DNA from: Legionella sp.
Lineage (GTDB): Bacteria > Pseudomonadota > Gammaproteobacteria > Legionellales > Legionellaceae
Length of the DNA: 64,000 nucleotides
NCBI GenBank assembly: GCA_002786205.1
Contig: PEQM01000024.1
Coordinates: 1 to 64,000, forward strand
Direction of reading: 5' to 3'
Shown here: piece by piece, positions 36,052-44,445 of the stretch
Layout: every line of letters begins with the position of its first letter
How positions within the stretch are numbered: the first letter of the stretch is position 1
Position numbers and translations under genes: made by a program
Notes under the pieces: generated by a model
Database searches by the model: none
Told to the model about the DNA's origin: nothing
What the model saw: the letters and a program-made list of their open reading frames with translations, nothing else

Positions 36052-38519
36052 AGCCATTTTTACGTAAGACCTTCCTGAACTTGATTTTCTTACTACTTTT
36101 TTGCTTTGGCGCCGGTGTTTTTTTAATTACGACTACATCAGGAATGAAATCTGTTGCGTTTTTACTAAGCCTCTATTGGCATCATCCCATTTCATACAAA
36201 CAAGTCACGGGACGGTTGTTAGACAACTCTCATTGGGGTGAGTTGCGATTCAAATACCAAAACAAAGCATTTAAAATAAATGGCTTGTCTTTGAAATGGG
36301 ACTTATTATCCCTATTACATCAACAGCTTCCAATAGATGCTCTAAAGGCACAATCTATCGAAATCGAAGATCAGGGTACAATTTATCAGCTACAACATCT
36401 TCATTTAAAAGCCCTTCTGCACTATGAGCAAATAAAAATTCATCAGTTACAATTCGACTATTCGGACTTTAACTTTTCAATTCAAGGTGCCATGCAACCA
36501 GCGTTTCCTTATGCCTCTCAAGGTTTAATTCATTTTAAGTCGCAAAGTAACTCATACACCAAAGGTATTATCACATTGCAAGGCGACTTTAATTATCTTA
36601 AATGGCAAGGAGAAGCCTATTTCCCAGGAAAAGTTGATTTAACAGGCTCCCTTTCTCAAGGTGCAAACTTAAAACAACAGCTTCAATGGCATGATATAAA
36701 TACCTCGTCAATATCTAGTTCTGCAGGCTCATTAATCGTGGAAGGCCTGCTGCCTGAACTGAAAATTCAATGTGATGCCAAACTAGCCAATCAAAAACAA
36801 GAGTCATGGCAACTGCATGTCGCAACTCAAACCACTCTTCCGTGGAATTGGCGTTTTAATGCCAAGCTTACTCCGCTGCAGAGCAAAGCACATCAGATGG
36901 CTTCTTTGTTTGTGAATGGTCTATTACAAGACCCTCAACATGGCCAGATCACAATAAAAACCTCTCCAGGATTTATTCATCATGAACTCTTATCTTCTAT
37001 TTTATTAAATAAAGGCTTACTCACAGCAAACCTCTCACCAACTGGTCTTAGTGGAAAAGGAGAAGCTGTGTTCGATACCAACAAAGCCATTGACTTACAA
37101 TTTCAACTGCCTCAATTCAAACCATCACAAGGCATCTCTGCTAAACAAAGATTCACATCAAAAGTTAGCGCATCGATGGATTCTTTTGATTTTATATCCC
37201 AGTGGATTCCTGAGATAAAAAATCCTAAAGGATTACTTCGACTGGTACTTACCGGTCACGGCACACTGACCAAACCACATTGGGAAACCCAACTGCTAAT
37301 TCACAAGGCTCAAGCAGATATTCCCAAACTAGGTCTGCAACTTAAGCCTATAGAATTAACGGTTAAAAGCACAAAAAATCAATTTGAAGCAGATGGTTTT
37401 ATTCAGTCCAAAGGACAACCGCTTCGGATTCAAGGCAAGGGAACGCTGTCTCCAGAGCTCCGTGCAATGATGACATTGGAAGGAAGTAATATTCCAGTAG
37501 TCAATACACATGAATTTCAAATTCAAGCCACACCTAAATTACTCCTTGATTATAATAAAAACATGTTAAATATCTCTGGCAATCTTTTAATACCCCATGC
37601 CGCAATTAAAATTTTTTCTTTCTCTAATAGCGTCAGTCTTACTCGAGATGCTGTTTTTGAACGACAAAAAACCTCTTATACACCGCCATTGGCCACAAAA
37701 ATGGATGTTCTGGTCACTATGGGTGATAATGTAGATTTAACGGCAAAAGGCTTGCACGCCACTCTAACGGGAAGCGTCCAAATTAAACAAACCCCTCAAA
37801 GTGCAATGAGTGCCGTAGGAGAGTTAACTGTTCTTAAAGGTCAATATAAAGCATATGGGCAAAATTTATCTATAGAGCAAGGCGAATTATTTTTTACAGG
37901 CGGTGCCATTGATAACCCTGGAATAAACCTGCGGGCATCAAAGGAAATTCGTACAGAAATAATCAATACATCAAGTAGCACAACCTTATTGGATTTTAAT
38001 AGCAATTCATTACAAAATGCCAACCTACGTGGTTCATTAACCGTTGGGGTGGAAGTGACTGGTCGATTAAGCGATCCTGATATCCAATTGTTTTCCGTAC
38101 CCGCTATCCTCTCACAAGCAGATATTTTATCGATGTTAATTCTAGGGCGCCCCGCAAGCCAGGCCAATAAAGCAGGCGGACAATTATTGCTTGCAGCTAT
38201 TTCATCTATGGATTTAGGGCAAGGAACCAATGGCGCTCAATTACTTGAACAGTTGAAACACAGCCTTGGGGTTGATTTTAATATAGAAACTAACAGCAAC
38301 TACAATTTATTGACTAATACCGTCAGCGACAAATCTGCTTTAGTAGTTAGTAAATCAGTTTCCAAACGATTGAGTGTAGGCTATAACGTAGGACTATCAC
38401 AGACAGACCCCAATGTGATTACGTTAAAATATTTACTAAGCAAATTTTTCAGTGTCCAGGTGAGTACTAGCAGCAGCAACAGTGGAATAGATGTCTTATA
38501 CACTTCAAGTAAAAAATAA
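36048..38519 (+). CDS. tamB: Translocation and assembly module protein TamB, short form
   Basis: AsmA-like periplasmic bridge anchored in the inner membrane by one N-terminal segment (LNLIFLLLFCFGAGVFLITT). It continues as a long beta-taco, and the conserved C-terminal DUF490 domain binds TamA (SILSMLILGRPASQ-like region, ending VSTSSSNSGIDVLYTSSKK). At 823 aa it is well short of E. coli TamB (1259 aa), implying a shorter bridge, yet start and end are both intact. It is coupled to tamA by an ATGA overlap. Confidence 0.9.
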   Translation: MKPFLRKTFLNLIFLLLFCFGAGVFLITTTSGMKSVAFLLSLYWHHPISYKQVTGRLLDNSHWGELRFKYQNKAFKINGLSLKWDLLSLLHQQLPIDALKAQSIEIEDQGTIYQLQHLHLKALLHYEQIKIHQLQFDYSDFNFSIQGAMQPAFPYASQGLIHFKSQSNSYTKGIITLQGDFNYLKWQGEAYFPGKVDLTGSLSQGANLKQQLQWHDINTSSISSSAGSLIVEGLLPELKIQCDAKLANQKQESWQLHVATQTTLPWNWRFNAKLTPLQSKAHQMASLFVNGLLQDPQHGQITIKTSPGFIHHELLSSILLNKGLLTANLSPTGLSGKGEAVFDTNKAIDLQFQLPQFKPSQGISAKQRFTSKVSASMDSFDFISQWIPEIKNPKGLLRLVLTGHGTLTKPHWETQLLIHKAQADIPKLGLQLKPIELTVKSTKNQFEADGFIQSKGQPLRIQGKGTLSPELRAMMTLEGSNIPVVNTHEFQIQATPKLLLDYNKNMLNISGNLLIPHAAIKIFSFSNSVSLTRDAVFERQKTSYTPPLATKMDVLVTMGDNVDLTAKGLHATLTGSVQIKQTPQSAMSAVGELTVLKGQYKAYGQNLSIEQGELFFTGGAIDNPGINLRASKEIRTEIINTSSSTTLLDFNSNSLQNANLRGSLTVGVEVTGRLSDPDIQLFSVPAILSQADILSMLILGRPASQANKAGGQLLLAAISSMDLGQGTNGAQLLEQLKHSLGVDFNIETNSNYNLLTNTVSDKSALVVSKSVSKRLSVGYNVGLSQTDPNVITLKYLLSKFFSVQVSTSSSNSGIDVLYTSSKK

Positions 38520-38543
38520 AACCCACCCGGCAATGACAATATT

Positions 38544-38572
38544 TTGAACATTAAAATAAAATATGATACTAT
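38544..38572 (+). promoter_or_regulatory. Predicted sigma-70 promoter of hemB
   Basis: -35 TTGAAC (38544-38549), 17-base spacer, -10 TACTAT (38567-38572) preceded by TG in extended -10 position. The start point would be near 38579. It supports the hemB start at 38598 rather than the in-frame ATG at 38544, which overlaps the -35. Confidence 0.6.
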
Positions 38573-38597
38573 AGCACTCTTTATAAAGGATTACTTA

Positions 38598-39575
38598 ATG
38601 AATCACTATACTCTGCCTTCACGATTAAGCCGCTTAAGAAGAACTGCGCAATCTCGAGCCTTGCTTAGAGAGACACGTTTGCATAGTGAGAATTTTATTG
38701 CACCTTTGTTTGTCAGTGACGTCATTACAACAGCCAAATCCATTCATGCAATGCCTGGACAATTTCAACTCAGTCTGGACTGTCTTCCCAGAGAAATTGA
38801 AGAACTGAGCGCTTTAGGTATTCCTGCTGTATTACTGTTTGGCATCCCCCAGCAAAAAGACGCCTGTGGCAGCCAATCTTTTCATTCTGATGGCATTATT
38901 CAAAAGGCCATCAAAAAAATCCGTTCAGTGAATAAAGACATTTTGATTATTACTGATTTATGCTTTTGTGAATACACCGATCATGGCCACTGCGGCGTAC
39001 TGGATAATGAACGCATTCATACTGATAAAACGCTTGATTTATTAGGGCAACAAGCCATTAGCCATGCCAAGGCAGGTGCAGATTGGGTGGCCCCCAGCGG
39101 AATGACCGATGGCATGGTGACTGCATTACGCAGCGCTCTTGATAGCCAAGGCTATTCTCATGTGCCCATTTTAAGTTACAGTGCCAAATATTGTTCTTCT
39201 CTATACGGCCCATTCAGGGAGGCAGCAGAAGGCGCTCCTCTTTTCGGAGATAGGAAGGCGTATCAAATGGATCCTGCCAATAGCGAAGAAGCTTTAAGAG
39301 AAACCGCGCTGGATATTGAAGAAGGTGCTGACATGATCATGGTAAAACCAGCAGGATTTTATCTGGATATTATTAGCAAACTAAAAACAAATTTTCCAGA
39401 AATTCCCTTATGTGCCTATCAAGTCAGTGGCGAATACTCCATGATCAAATGTGCAGCCGCACAAGGGTTAATTAATGAGCAACAAGTCATGCTGGAAAGT
39501 CTCATTGCAATCAAACGTGCTGGTGCTGATTTTATTATTTCTTATTTTGCAAAAGACATCGCACGTTTATTATAA
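38598..39575 (+). CDS. hemB: Delta-aminolevulinic acid dehydratase (porphobilinogen synthase)
   Basis: Condenses two 5-aminolevulinate molecules to porphobilinogen in haem synthesis. Schiff-base lysines lie in SYSAKYCSSLYGPFREAAEGAP and MIMVKPAGFYLDII. The zinc-type cysteine cluster DLCFCEYTDHGHCG is present. The start at 38598 has AAAGGA eight bases upstream and gives about 325 aa, close to E. coli HemB (324). An upstream in-frame ATG adds 18 unlikely residues. Confidence 0.95.
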   Translation: MNHYTLPSRLSRLRRTAQSRALLRETRLHSENFIAPLFVSDVITTAKSIHAMPGQFQLSLDCLPREIEELSALGIPAVLLFGIPQQKDACGSQSFHSDGIIQKAIKKIRSVNKDILIITDLCFCEYTDHGHCGVLDNERIHTDKTLDLLGQQAISHAKAGADWVAPSGMTDGMVTALRSALDSQGYSHVPILSYSAKYCSSLYGPFREAAEGAPLFGDRKAYQMDPANSEEALRETALDIEEGADMIMVKPAGFYLDIISKLKTNFPEIPLCAYQVSGEYSMIKCAAAQGLINEQQVMLESLIAIKRAGADFIISYFAKDIARLL

Positions 39576-39652
39576 AGACAAACTTGCTCCCTGGCGTATA
39601 ATACCGCTATAGTAGCGAGGCAATTTTACTAACTATGAACTGGAGATTTTTA

Positions 39653-40045
39653 ATGAAATTTGTACTAAAAAGTTTATCTGTGCTCACTTTAAGCCTGAGT
39701 ACTTTAATTGCTTTTGCAGCCCCAACCCATTTAATTACTCACAACAATACCAACGAAGAATCCAACGCTTACATTGCTGGCGCCCCATCCCCCTACCCAA
39801 CTAAAGCCCAATCTACTCGTACTGTACTATGGAACCTGGTCAGAATGGCTTGCTACGGTCACACTGACAACACAGGAAAATGCTCTGCTGTCATTAAAAT
39901 GGCAACCAATACCCCTAATCCTATTGAACTAGGTGTCTTGTCTATGAATCTGAGCACCGGTGATATCACGCCTAAAGTACTTTCTGCCAATGGATATACT
40001 TTTACAGTAACCGCACCAGGCGAAGCTACTATTACTAAAAATTAG
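39653..40045 (+). CDS. Small exported protein, Legionella-type
   Basis: 130 aa with a clear signal peptide (FVLKSLSVLTLSLSTLIAFA, cleavage before APTH). Mature part: Asn/Thr-rich start (THNNTNEESNAYIAG), a two-Cys loop (CYGHTDNTGKC), then a beta-rich C-terminus (GDITPKVLSANGYTFTV). I choose the ATG at 39653, with GGAG seven bases upstream; the earlier ATG at 39635 lacks a site. I recall related exported proteins in Legionella but no assigned function. It is a single-gene unit followed by a hairpin. Confidence 0.7.
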   Translation: MKFVLKSLSVLTLSLSTLIAFAAPTHLITHNNTNEESNAYIAGAPSPYPTKAQSTRTVLWNLVRMACYGHTDNTGKCSAVIKMATNTPNPIELGVLSMNLSTGDITPKVLSANGYTFTVTAPGEATITKN

Positions 40046-40071
40046 TAGTTGACCAGTCTGTTCTAAATTCC

Positions 40072-40117
40072 AAGTACAGAGAGCTGCATTGATACCTGCA
40101 AACCAGCTCCTGTACTT
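40072..40117 (+). terminator. Hairpin after small exported protein gene
   Basis: Nearly perfect 14-bp stem (arms starting AAGTACAG and ending CTGTACTT, one bulged base) with a 17-base loop. It lies 27 bases past the stop; no T-run follows. Confidence 0.5.
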
Positions 40118-40163
40118 ATCAGTTCAATAAGATTTGATGCATCTAAATGGAATTTTAACTGAC

Positions 40164-40208
40164 ATCCGACTTTTCCACTCACACATTCAAAATCTGGTGA
40201 ATAGATAC
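40164..40208 (+). repeat. Dispersed AT-rich intergenic repeat, copy 2
   Basis: The 26 bases at 40183-40208 (ending GGTGAATAGATAC) match copies near 15.2 and 45.6 kb. The preceding 19 bases are about three-quarters identical to copy 1. It ends one base before the stop codon of the TauD-like gene, between convergent genes. Confidence 0.65.
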
Positions 40209-40209
40209 T

Positions 40210-41529
40210 TTATATATTCCCTTGCGCACAAGTCTGTTCAGAATGACGCAAAACATTGCTTTGCACTTTAGAAGCAGGAATTTTCCCCAAATTCATATAA
40301 TAGCCTATGGTTTCTAAAGATTGTTCATGAGCATCAATGCAACCGATTTCATTTGAAAAATAATCCATCGCTATTGGGTTGCCTATCATGGCTCGAATGA
40401 CTCTATCTCCTTTACCTGGCATTCCTGCATGCATTACCTTTTTATTATCAATTAATAAAACATCACCCTTTTTCCACAGACAAGAAGAATATTGTTCCCT
40501 CATAGTCTGTGCCAGAGCTTCTACTTCCGCTTGAGAAAAAGAAGTCCCTAGTTTTTGAGTGTTAAATGAATGCACTTTTTTATTGGCCCAATAAGTGGCT
40601 ATTTTATTCTTTATAATAGAAAAAGAGTTCCTTGGTGAATGACAAAAGGCAATAACCATTACAGCTGTAAACTCGATAAAATTAAACACAGAGTTAGGCA
40701 ATCTCCAGAAAAAGCGATGCCAAAACCAGGTTTTTCCTGTATACGCATTTAAGAAGCATTTGCGTAAGGCTGCATTGAGCTTAGGCAATTCAAATAGATT
40801 AATTTGCAAAGCTTTTTCATGGGTTAATGGATGCTTGAATACGCTTGGTTTATACATCAAGATAAAGCGATCTTCTCCTTCGCCTACAATCGGTAATTTA
40901 AAAAATTGCGCTATTTTTTCTACTTTATCTTTGCTTATGTTATAACGTTGCGCAACTTCTGACACCAACCATTTGGAAACAAAATAAGATTGCTTTTCTA
41001 ATTTTTTTTTCAATGGCTCACTCAGCGCACGATATACTTTTTCAGTATTAATAAGACCTGTCTCACCACCTAAAGCAGAAGGTGCTTTACAATAAAAACA
41101 AATATAGCCAGGAACATCTGGAGAGTAATAATTTTCGGTATGAAAGCCCCCCAGATACAAAGTGCCTCCTGTTTTATAAACCGCATTGGTATGTAAAACA
41201 TACTTTAATTTATCAACAGGAACACGTCCGTTCTCAGCCATAAAAGCATCACTTATTCCTCTAAAAGAGGGAATGCTTAGGATAACTTTTTCAAAATCTT
41301 CATCAGACTGAATCTCAAAACCTCTAAGTAATACAGCACCATACTGAGCCATATCATGAATTACAGCCTCAGCATTATTGGCTAACCATTGAATCAGAAA
41401 GCTCAGGCTTTTTTGTTCTTTAGCCTCAATAACTAAAGGCATCTCTTTTTCATTAGAAAGAATCAAACGTTCATCATCAGTTAAAAACCGAGTCTGTACC
41501 TCATTGTATTGGTTCATAGTAAAGTCCAT
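40210..41529 (-). CDS. TauD/TfdA-like Fe(II)/2-oxoglutarate oxygenase
   Basis: Predicted non-haem iron dioxygenase of the TauD/SyrP group. The iron ligands HxE (GGFHTENYYSPDVPG) and the distal His plus 2-oxoglutarate Arg (KKVMHAGMPGKGDRVIRAMIG) are visible. DVLLIDN precedes the distal His. At 439 aa it is longer than TauD (283), with an insert around residues 240-310 that includes a hydrophobic stretch (NFIEFTAVMVIAFCH), and a C-terminal tail of about 50 residues. Relatives act in siderophore, antibiotic or amino-acid hydroxylation; the substrate is unknown. It lies downstream of a YjdM-like gene. Confidence 0.75.
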   Translation of the reverse strand: MDFTMNQYNEVQTRFLTDDERLILSNEKEMPLVIEAKEQKSLSFLIQWLANNAEAVIHDMAQYGAVLLRGFEIQSDEDFEKVILSIPSFRGISDAFMAENGRVPVDKLKYVLHTNAVYKTGGTLYLGGFHTENYYSPDVPGYICFYCKAPSALGGETGLINTEKVYRALSEPLKKKLEKQSYFVSKWLVSEVAQRYNISKDKVEKIAQFFKLPIVGEGEDRFILMYKPSVFKHPLTHEKALQINLFELPKLNAALRKCFLNAYTGKTWFWHRFFWRLPNSVFNFIEFTAVMVIAFCHSPRNSFSIIKNKIATYWANKKVHSFNTQKLGTSFSQAEVEALAQTMREQYSSCLWKKGDVLLIDNKKVMHAGMPGKGDRVIRAMIGNPIAMDYFSNEIGCIDAHEQSLETIGYYMNLGKIPASKVQSNVLRHSEQTCAQGNI

Positions 41530-41558
41530 TTTTAGTATAGTGTTATTAGAAACGTCTA

Positions 41559-41891
41559 TTAAACTTTCTTTAAAAACTCTGATTTTAGCTTCATTGCACC
41601 AATGCCTTCAATCTTACAATCGATGTCATGATCACCACCGACTACCCTAATGTTTTTAATTTTGGTCCCTACTTTAATAATCAACGATGAACCCTTAACT
41701 TTCAAGTCTTTAATTACAGTTACTGTATCACCATCATTTAGTAACGTACCATGAGCATCTTTAATTTTATGATCCTCAGCAGCTTCAGATAAGGCATCAC
41801 TCCACTCATAAGCACATTCAGGACAAATAATCAGGTTATTGTCGGTATAAGTATAATTGCTACCACATTGAGGACATGGAGGTATAGACAT
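41559..41891 (-). CDS. yjdM: YjdM/PhnA-family zinc-ribbon protein
   Basis: Small protein with an N-terminal four-Cys zinc ribbon ([27 protein letters not shown]). A C-terminal SH3-like PhnA domain follows ([25 protein letters not shown]...[11 protein letters not shown]). Despite the old name PhnA it is not phosphonoacetate hydrolase; the role is unclear. The start at 41891 has AAGGA six bases upstream and gives 110 aa, the family norm; a longer frame would add 18 residues. Confidence 0.88.
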   Translation of the reverse strand: MSIPPCPQCGSNYTYTDNNLIICPECAYEWSDALSEAAEDHKIKDAHGTLLNDGDTVTVIKDLKVKGSSLIIKVGTKIKNIRVVGGDHDIDCKIEGIGAMKLKSEFLKKV

Positions 41892-41949
41892 TGTATTCCT
41901 TAAAAAAAATAATAAAAAAACTTCATAACTATTTACTACAATCAATTCC

Positions 41950-42810
41950 CTAAAATATCTTGACAGAGTTTATTTGCAGCACCAAAGCAATCCACATCAA
42001 AGCGCCATAATAAGCGCTGATTAAAAAAGCTTTAAAACAGTATGCTGGCAGACGATTTTTTATAAGCCATTGTTGCAGGCCTATTACCAAAGTAGCAAGG
42101 CACCAGAATACATAAAAAAAGGCATCAAAATGCAGGAGATATGCTAATAACAGCCATAGGCCGTGCATCGCCCAAAGCATTAAGCCGACTATGAATTTAT
42201 CATAAGAAGCAAAATAAATAGCTGTCGATTTAATTCCTATTTTTAAATCATCTGCTTTATCAGTCATTGCATACATCGTATCGTAAGCAACAGTCCAAAA
42301 AAAATTCAAAACCCATAGCAAACCAGCAATTTGATCTAATGAGCGACCTGAAGCAGCATAAGCCATAGGAATGCCCATAGAAAAAGCCATACCTAAAACC
42401 AGTTGTGGTGCATTAATATATCGCTTACAAAAAGGATATATGACTGTAATCAAAACAGCCCCTACTGCCCAAATAATACAAGAGGAAGGCAGGCATAAGA
42501 GAAGAACAAGAGCACAAAAAAGCAACCCCGCCAGAAGAGTAAAGGCCTCTTTTAAAGAAATAGCTCCCGCTGTTAAAGGTCGAGTTTTAGTTCTATGCAC
42601 ATGCTTGTCAAAGTCTCTGTCAGCAATATCGTTAATGACGCACCCTGCACTCCGCATAATCAAAGTGCCCATCAAAAAAATCAAGATCAAGCCTAATGAG
42701 AGGCCCTCTGGATTAGCAAGCCACAATCCCCAGGCAGTAGGAAACCATAACAACAAAATACCTATAGGTTTATTTAATCGCATTAAATGACAATAAGCTT
42801 TCCAATTCAT
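41950..42810 (-). CDS. ubiA: 4-hydroxybenzoate octaprenyltransferase UbiA
   Basis: Inner-membrane prenyltransferase of ubiquinone synthesis. The two Asp-rich motifs are visible: [20 protein letters not shown] and [22 protein letters not shown]. The rest is hydrophobic multi-pass. Length is 286 aa (290 in E. coli). The start overlaps the ubiC stop by four bases, so ubiC-ubiA is an operon as in E. coli. Confidence 0.95.
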   Translation of the reverse strand: MNWKAYCHLMRLNKPIGILLLWFPTAWGLWLANPEGLSLGLILIFLMGTLIMRSAGCVINDIADRDFDKHVHRTKTRPLTAGAISLKEAFTLLAGLLFCALVLLLCLPSSCIIWAVGAVLITVIYPFCKRYINAPQLVLGMAFSMGIPMAYAASGRSLDQIAGLLWVLNFFWTVAYDTMYAMTDKADDLKIGIKSTAIYFASYDKFIVGLMLWAMHGLWLLLAYLLHFDAFFYVFWCLATLVIGLQQWLIKNRLPAYCFKAFLISAYYGALMWIALVLQINSVKIF

Positions 42811-43343
42811 GATGCAACAAACTCTAACTCAGGAAATATTAGCTCTATTAAATAAAAGGGGTGTTGGTTACAAAACAAATATTCTGTAGCGCGTACCCAC
42901 ACCATGTCAGCTAAATCAGGCTTCTGTTTCATTGCCCAGTGGTATTCAATACACTGCTGATTTACGGGATAAATAGTTCGCTTACTTAACCGTACTCGCG
43001 GCTCATCAAAAATTAAAGCTCGAATAGACTCGTTGGTCAGCCTACTGAAAAAAACATGATCTGCATGAAAACAAGTTTGAGAAATAACAGTTCGAGCATA
43101 CCAATAAATTTGACCATGGCTTCGCATTACAATTTCACGTGTAAAAACGGGCTCATTTAATTGCAATACCCATTGATCCCACCATGATGGCAAGCCCCAT
43201 TGTTGTGACAATAAAGTTAATTCCGCACTACCTGTTAGCGCCTGCAGCTTATACGTAATCGGAGTTATGCTGTCAAACCATGCCTTTAACCCTTCTGGAA
43301 TGGCAATTTTTATTTTCACATTGTTTTTAAATAAAGCGGACAT
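42807..43343 (-). CDS. ubiC: Chorismate pyruvate-lyase UbiC
   Basis: Converts chorismate to 4-hydroxybenzoate, the substrate of UbiA. Recognisable segments are WWDQWVLQLNEPVFTREIVMRSHG (Arg in substrate binding), WYARTVI and LIFDEPRVRLSKR. Length is 178 aa (165 in E. coli). It is the first gene of the ubiCA pair; a dispersed repeat lies upstream. Confidence 0.88.
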   Translation of the reverse strand: MSALFKNNVKIKIAIPEGLKAWFDSITPITYKLQALTGSAELTLLSQQWGLPSWWDQWVLQLNEPVFTREIVMRSHGQIYWYARTVISQTCFHADHVFFSRLTNESIRALIFDEPRVRLSKRTIYPVNQQCIEYHWAMKQKPDLADMVWVRATEYLFCNQHPFYLIELIFPELEFVAS

Positions 43344-43395
43344 ACGTGTTCTAAATCCTAAAAACCGAAGTCGTATTGTAGCACAATCTTTAACT

Positions 43396-43440
43396 ATTTA
43401 AGATGCGCCAAATATGGCTTTTTGGTGAACGTTATGAATA
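43396..43440 (-). repeat. Dispersed AT-rich intergenic repeat, half copy 4
   Basis: On the minus strand 43402-43431 matches copy 1 (15095-15124) at 28 of 30 bases, core ACCAAAAAGCCATATTT. It lies right after the stop of the pseudopilin gene and before ubiC. The 3' half of the repeat is absent. Confidence 0.65.
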
Positions 43441-43441
43441 G

Positions 43442-43900
43442 CTAGCTTTCTTTTATTCTTCCAATCCGGTTAAGAGTAAGCTTAATTTGTTTGTGGGTTA
43501 CTTTTTGCTCTAATACAAATTGGCCATTAGTCAATGCATTGGTTTGCCCAGAAATATAAAGCACCTCATCCCCACTAAAACCCTGCCATTTTAGCTGCCA
43601 GATCTTTACAAACCAGCGCCATTGATGCAGTGTACTCTCCTCTTCTTTGAGAATATCAGGGTCTATAAGTTTCATTCCTGAGGACCAATTATGCTCTAAG
43701 GGTACTAATACTAAAGTGCGTGATTCATTCACCGCCTTGTTTTTAGCGTACTGTATTGCTGTTTTTATATCCTGAATTAAAATAGCAGCCTCTTTTTCTT
43801 CTTTAAAATGCATCCAGGATGCCAGCATTAAAACACTCATCACAACCGTTAAACATAAAGTGCTTATAAGTTCCAACAAAGTAAAACCTCGTTGCTTCAT
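43442..43900 (-). CDS. FimT/GspH-type minor pseudopilin
   Basis: Type IV pilin-like protein: short leader, prepilin peptidase site G/FTLLELISTL (KQRGFTLLE, cleavage after Gly 5), hydrophobic helix to about residue 28, then a beta-rich head. The C-terminal tail is basic (LTLNRIGRIKES). In L. pneumophila the minor pilin FimT binds DNA through an Arg-rich C-terminal tail, so a role in DNA uptake is possible; a GspH-like type II secretion pseudopilin is the alternative. It overlaps the upstream HolD-like gene by four bases. Confidence 0.75.
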   Translation of the reverse strand: MKQRGFTLLELISTLCLTVVMSVLMLASWMHFKEEKEAAILIQDIKTAIQYAKNKAVNESRTLVLVPLEHNWSSGMKLIDPDILKEEESTLHQWRWFVKIWQLKWQGFSGDEVLYISGQTNALTNGQFVLEQKVTHKQIKLTLNRIGRIKES

Positions 43901-44271
43901 GACGCCAATGCATGCTTGATTGGAATAAGCTTTTGATACATTGCTTTCTTTGATAAAGGCTGAGCCAAAAAATAACTCAGTGACTCTAATCTCAAATAAT
44001 GTGCATTGGAATCAATGTCCATTTTATCATTAATGCCAAACGATAAAATGACCATCGGTTTTTTAACTGAATTCAGTTGTCCACATATCCATTCTCCTGA
44101 TTTTACATCCAAAAATAACAGTACTTGCTCTAATAATCGATGTTCTTTATCACTCAAAGTATCGTTTACCACGACATGTAACTTTAATGTATGCATCTTT
44201 TTTGATTTTTTACTAACCCATGGCGTGATACCCATGTGTTTTAAATAGTAGAAAGACAATGGAGTTGACAT
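43897..44271 (-). CDS. Possible DNA polymerase III psi subunit (HolD-like)
   Basis: About 124 aa, poorly conserved. The N-terminus (SFYYLKHMGITPWVSKKSK) resembles E. coli HolD (LQQLGITQW...), the segment through which psi contacts the clamp loader. The length also fits HolD (137 aa). The centre shows alternating hydrophobic strands (LKLHVVVND, MVILSFGIND). I use the ATG at 44271; a TTG four codons upstream is weaker. It is coupled to the pseudopilin gene. The assignment rests on one motif plus size and is uncertain. Confidence 0.45.
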   Translation of the reverse strand: MSTPLSFYYLKHMGITPWVSKKSKKMHTLKLHVVVNDTLSDKEHRLLEQVLLFLDVKSGEWICGQLNSVKKPMVILSFGINDKMDIDSNAHYLRLESLSYFLAQPLSKKAMYQKLIPIKHALAS

Positions 44272-44445
44272 AGTAGACCACAACCAACTTGTTATATAAT
44301 TTGTATTGTGAAAGTATATAGCAGTCTCGATTTATAACCTAGTCATTCTATCTTGCTCAAGACATATAAAAAAATAAGATAATTTATTGGGCATCATGTG
44401 TTTATGAGTTACAATTCCGGAAACTAAATTAATCCAGGTTTTTTT

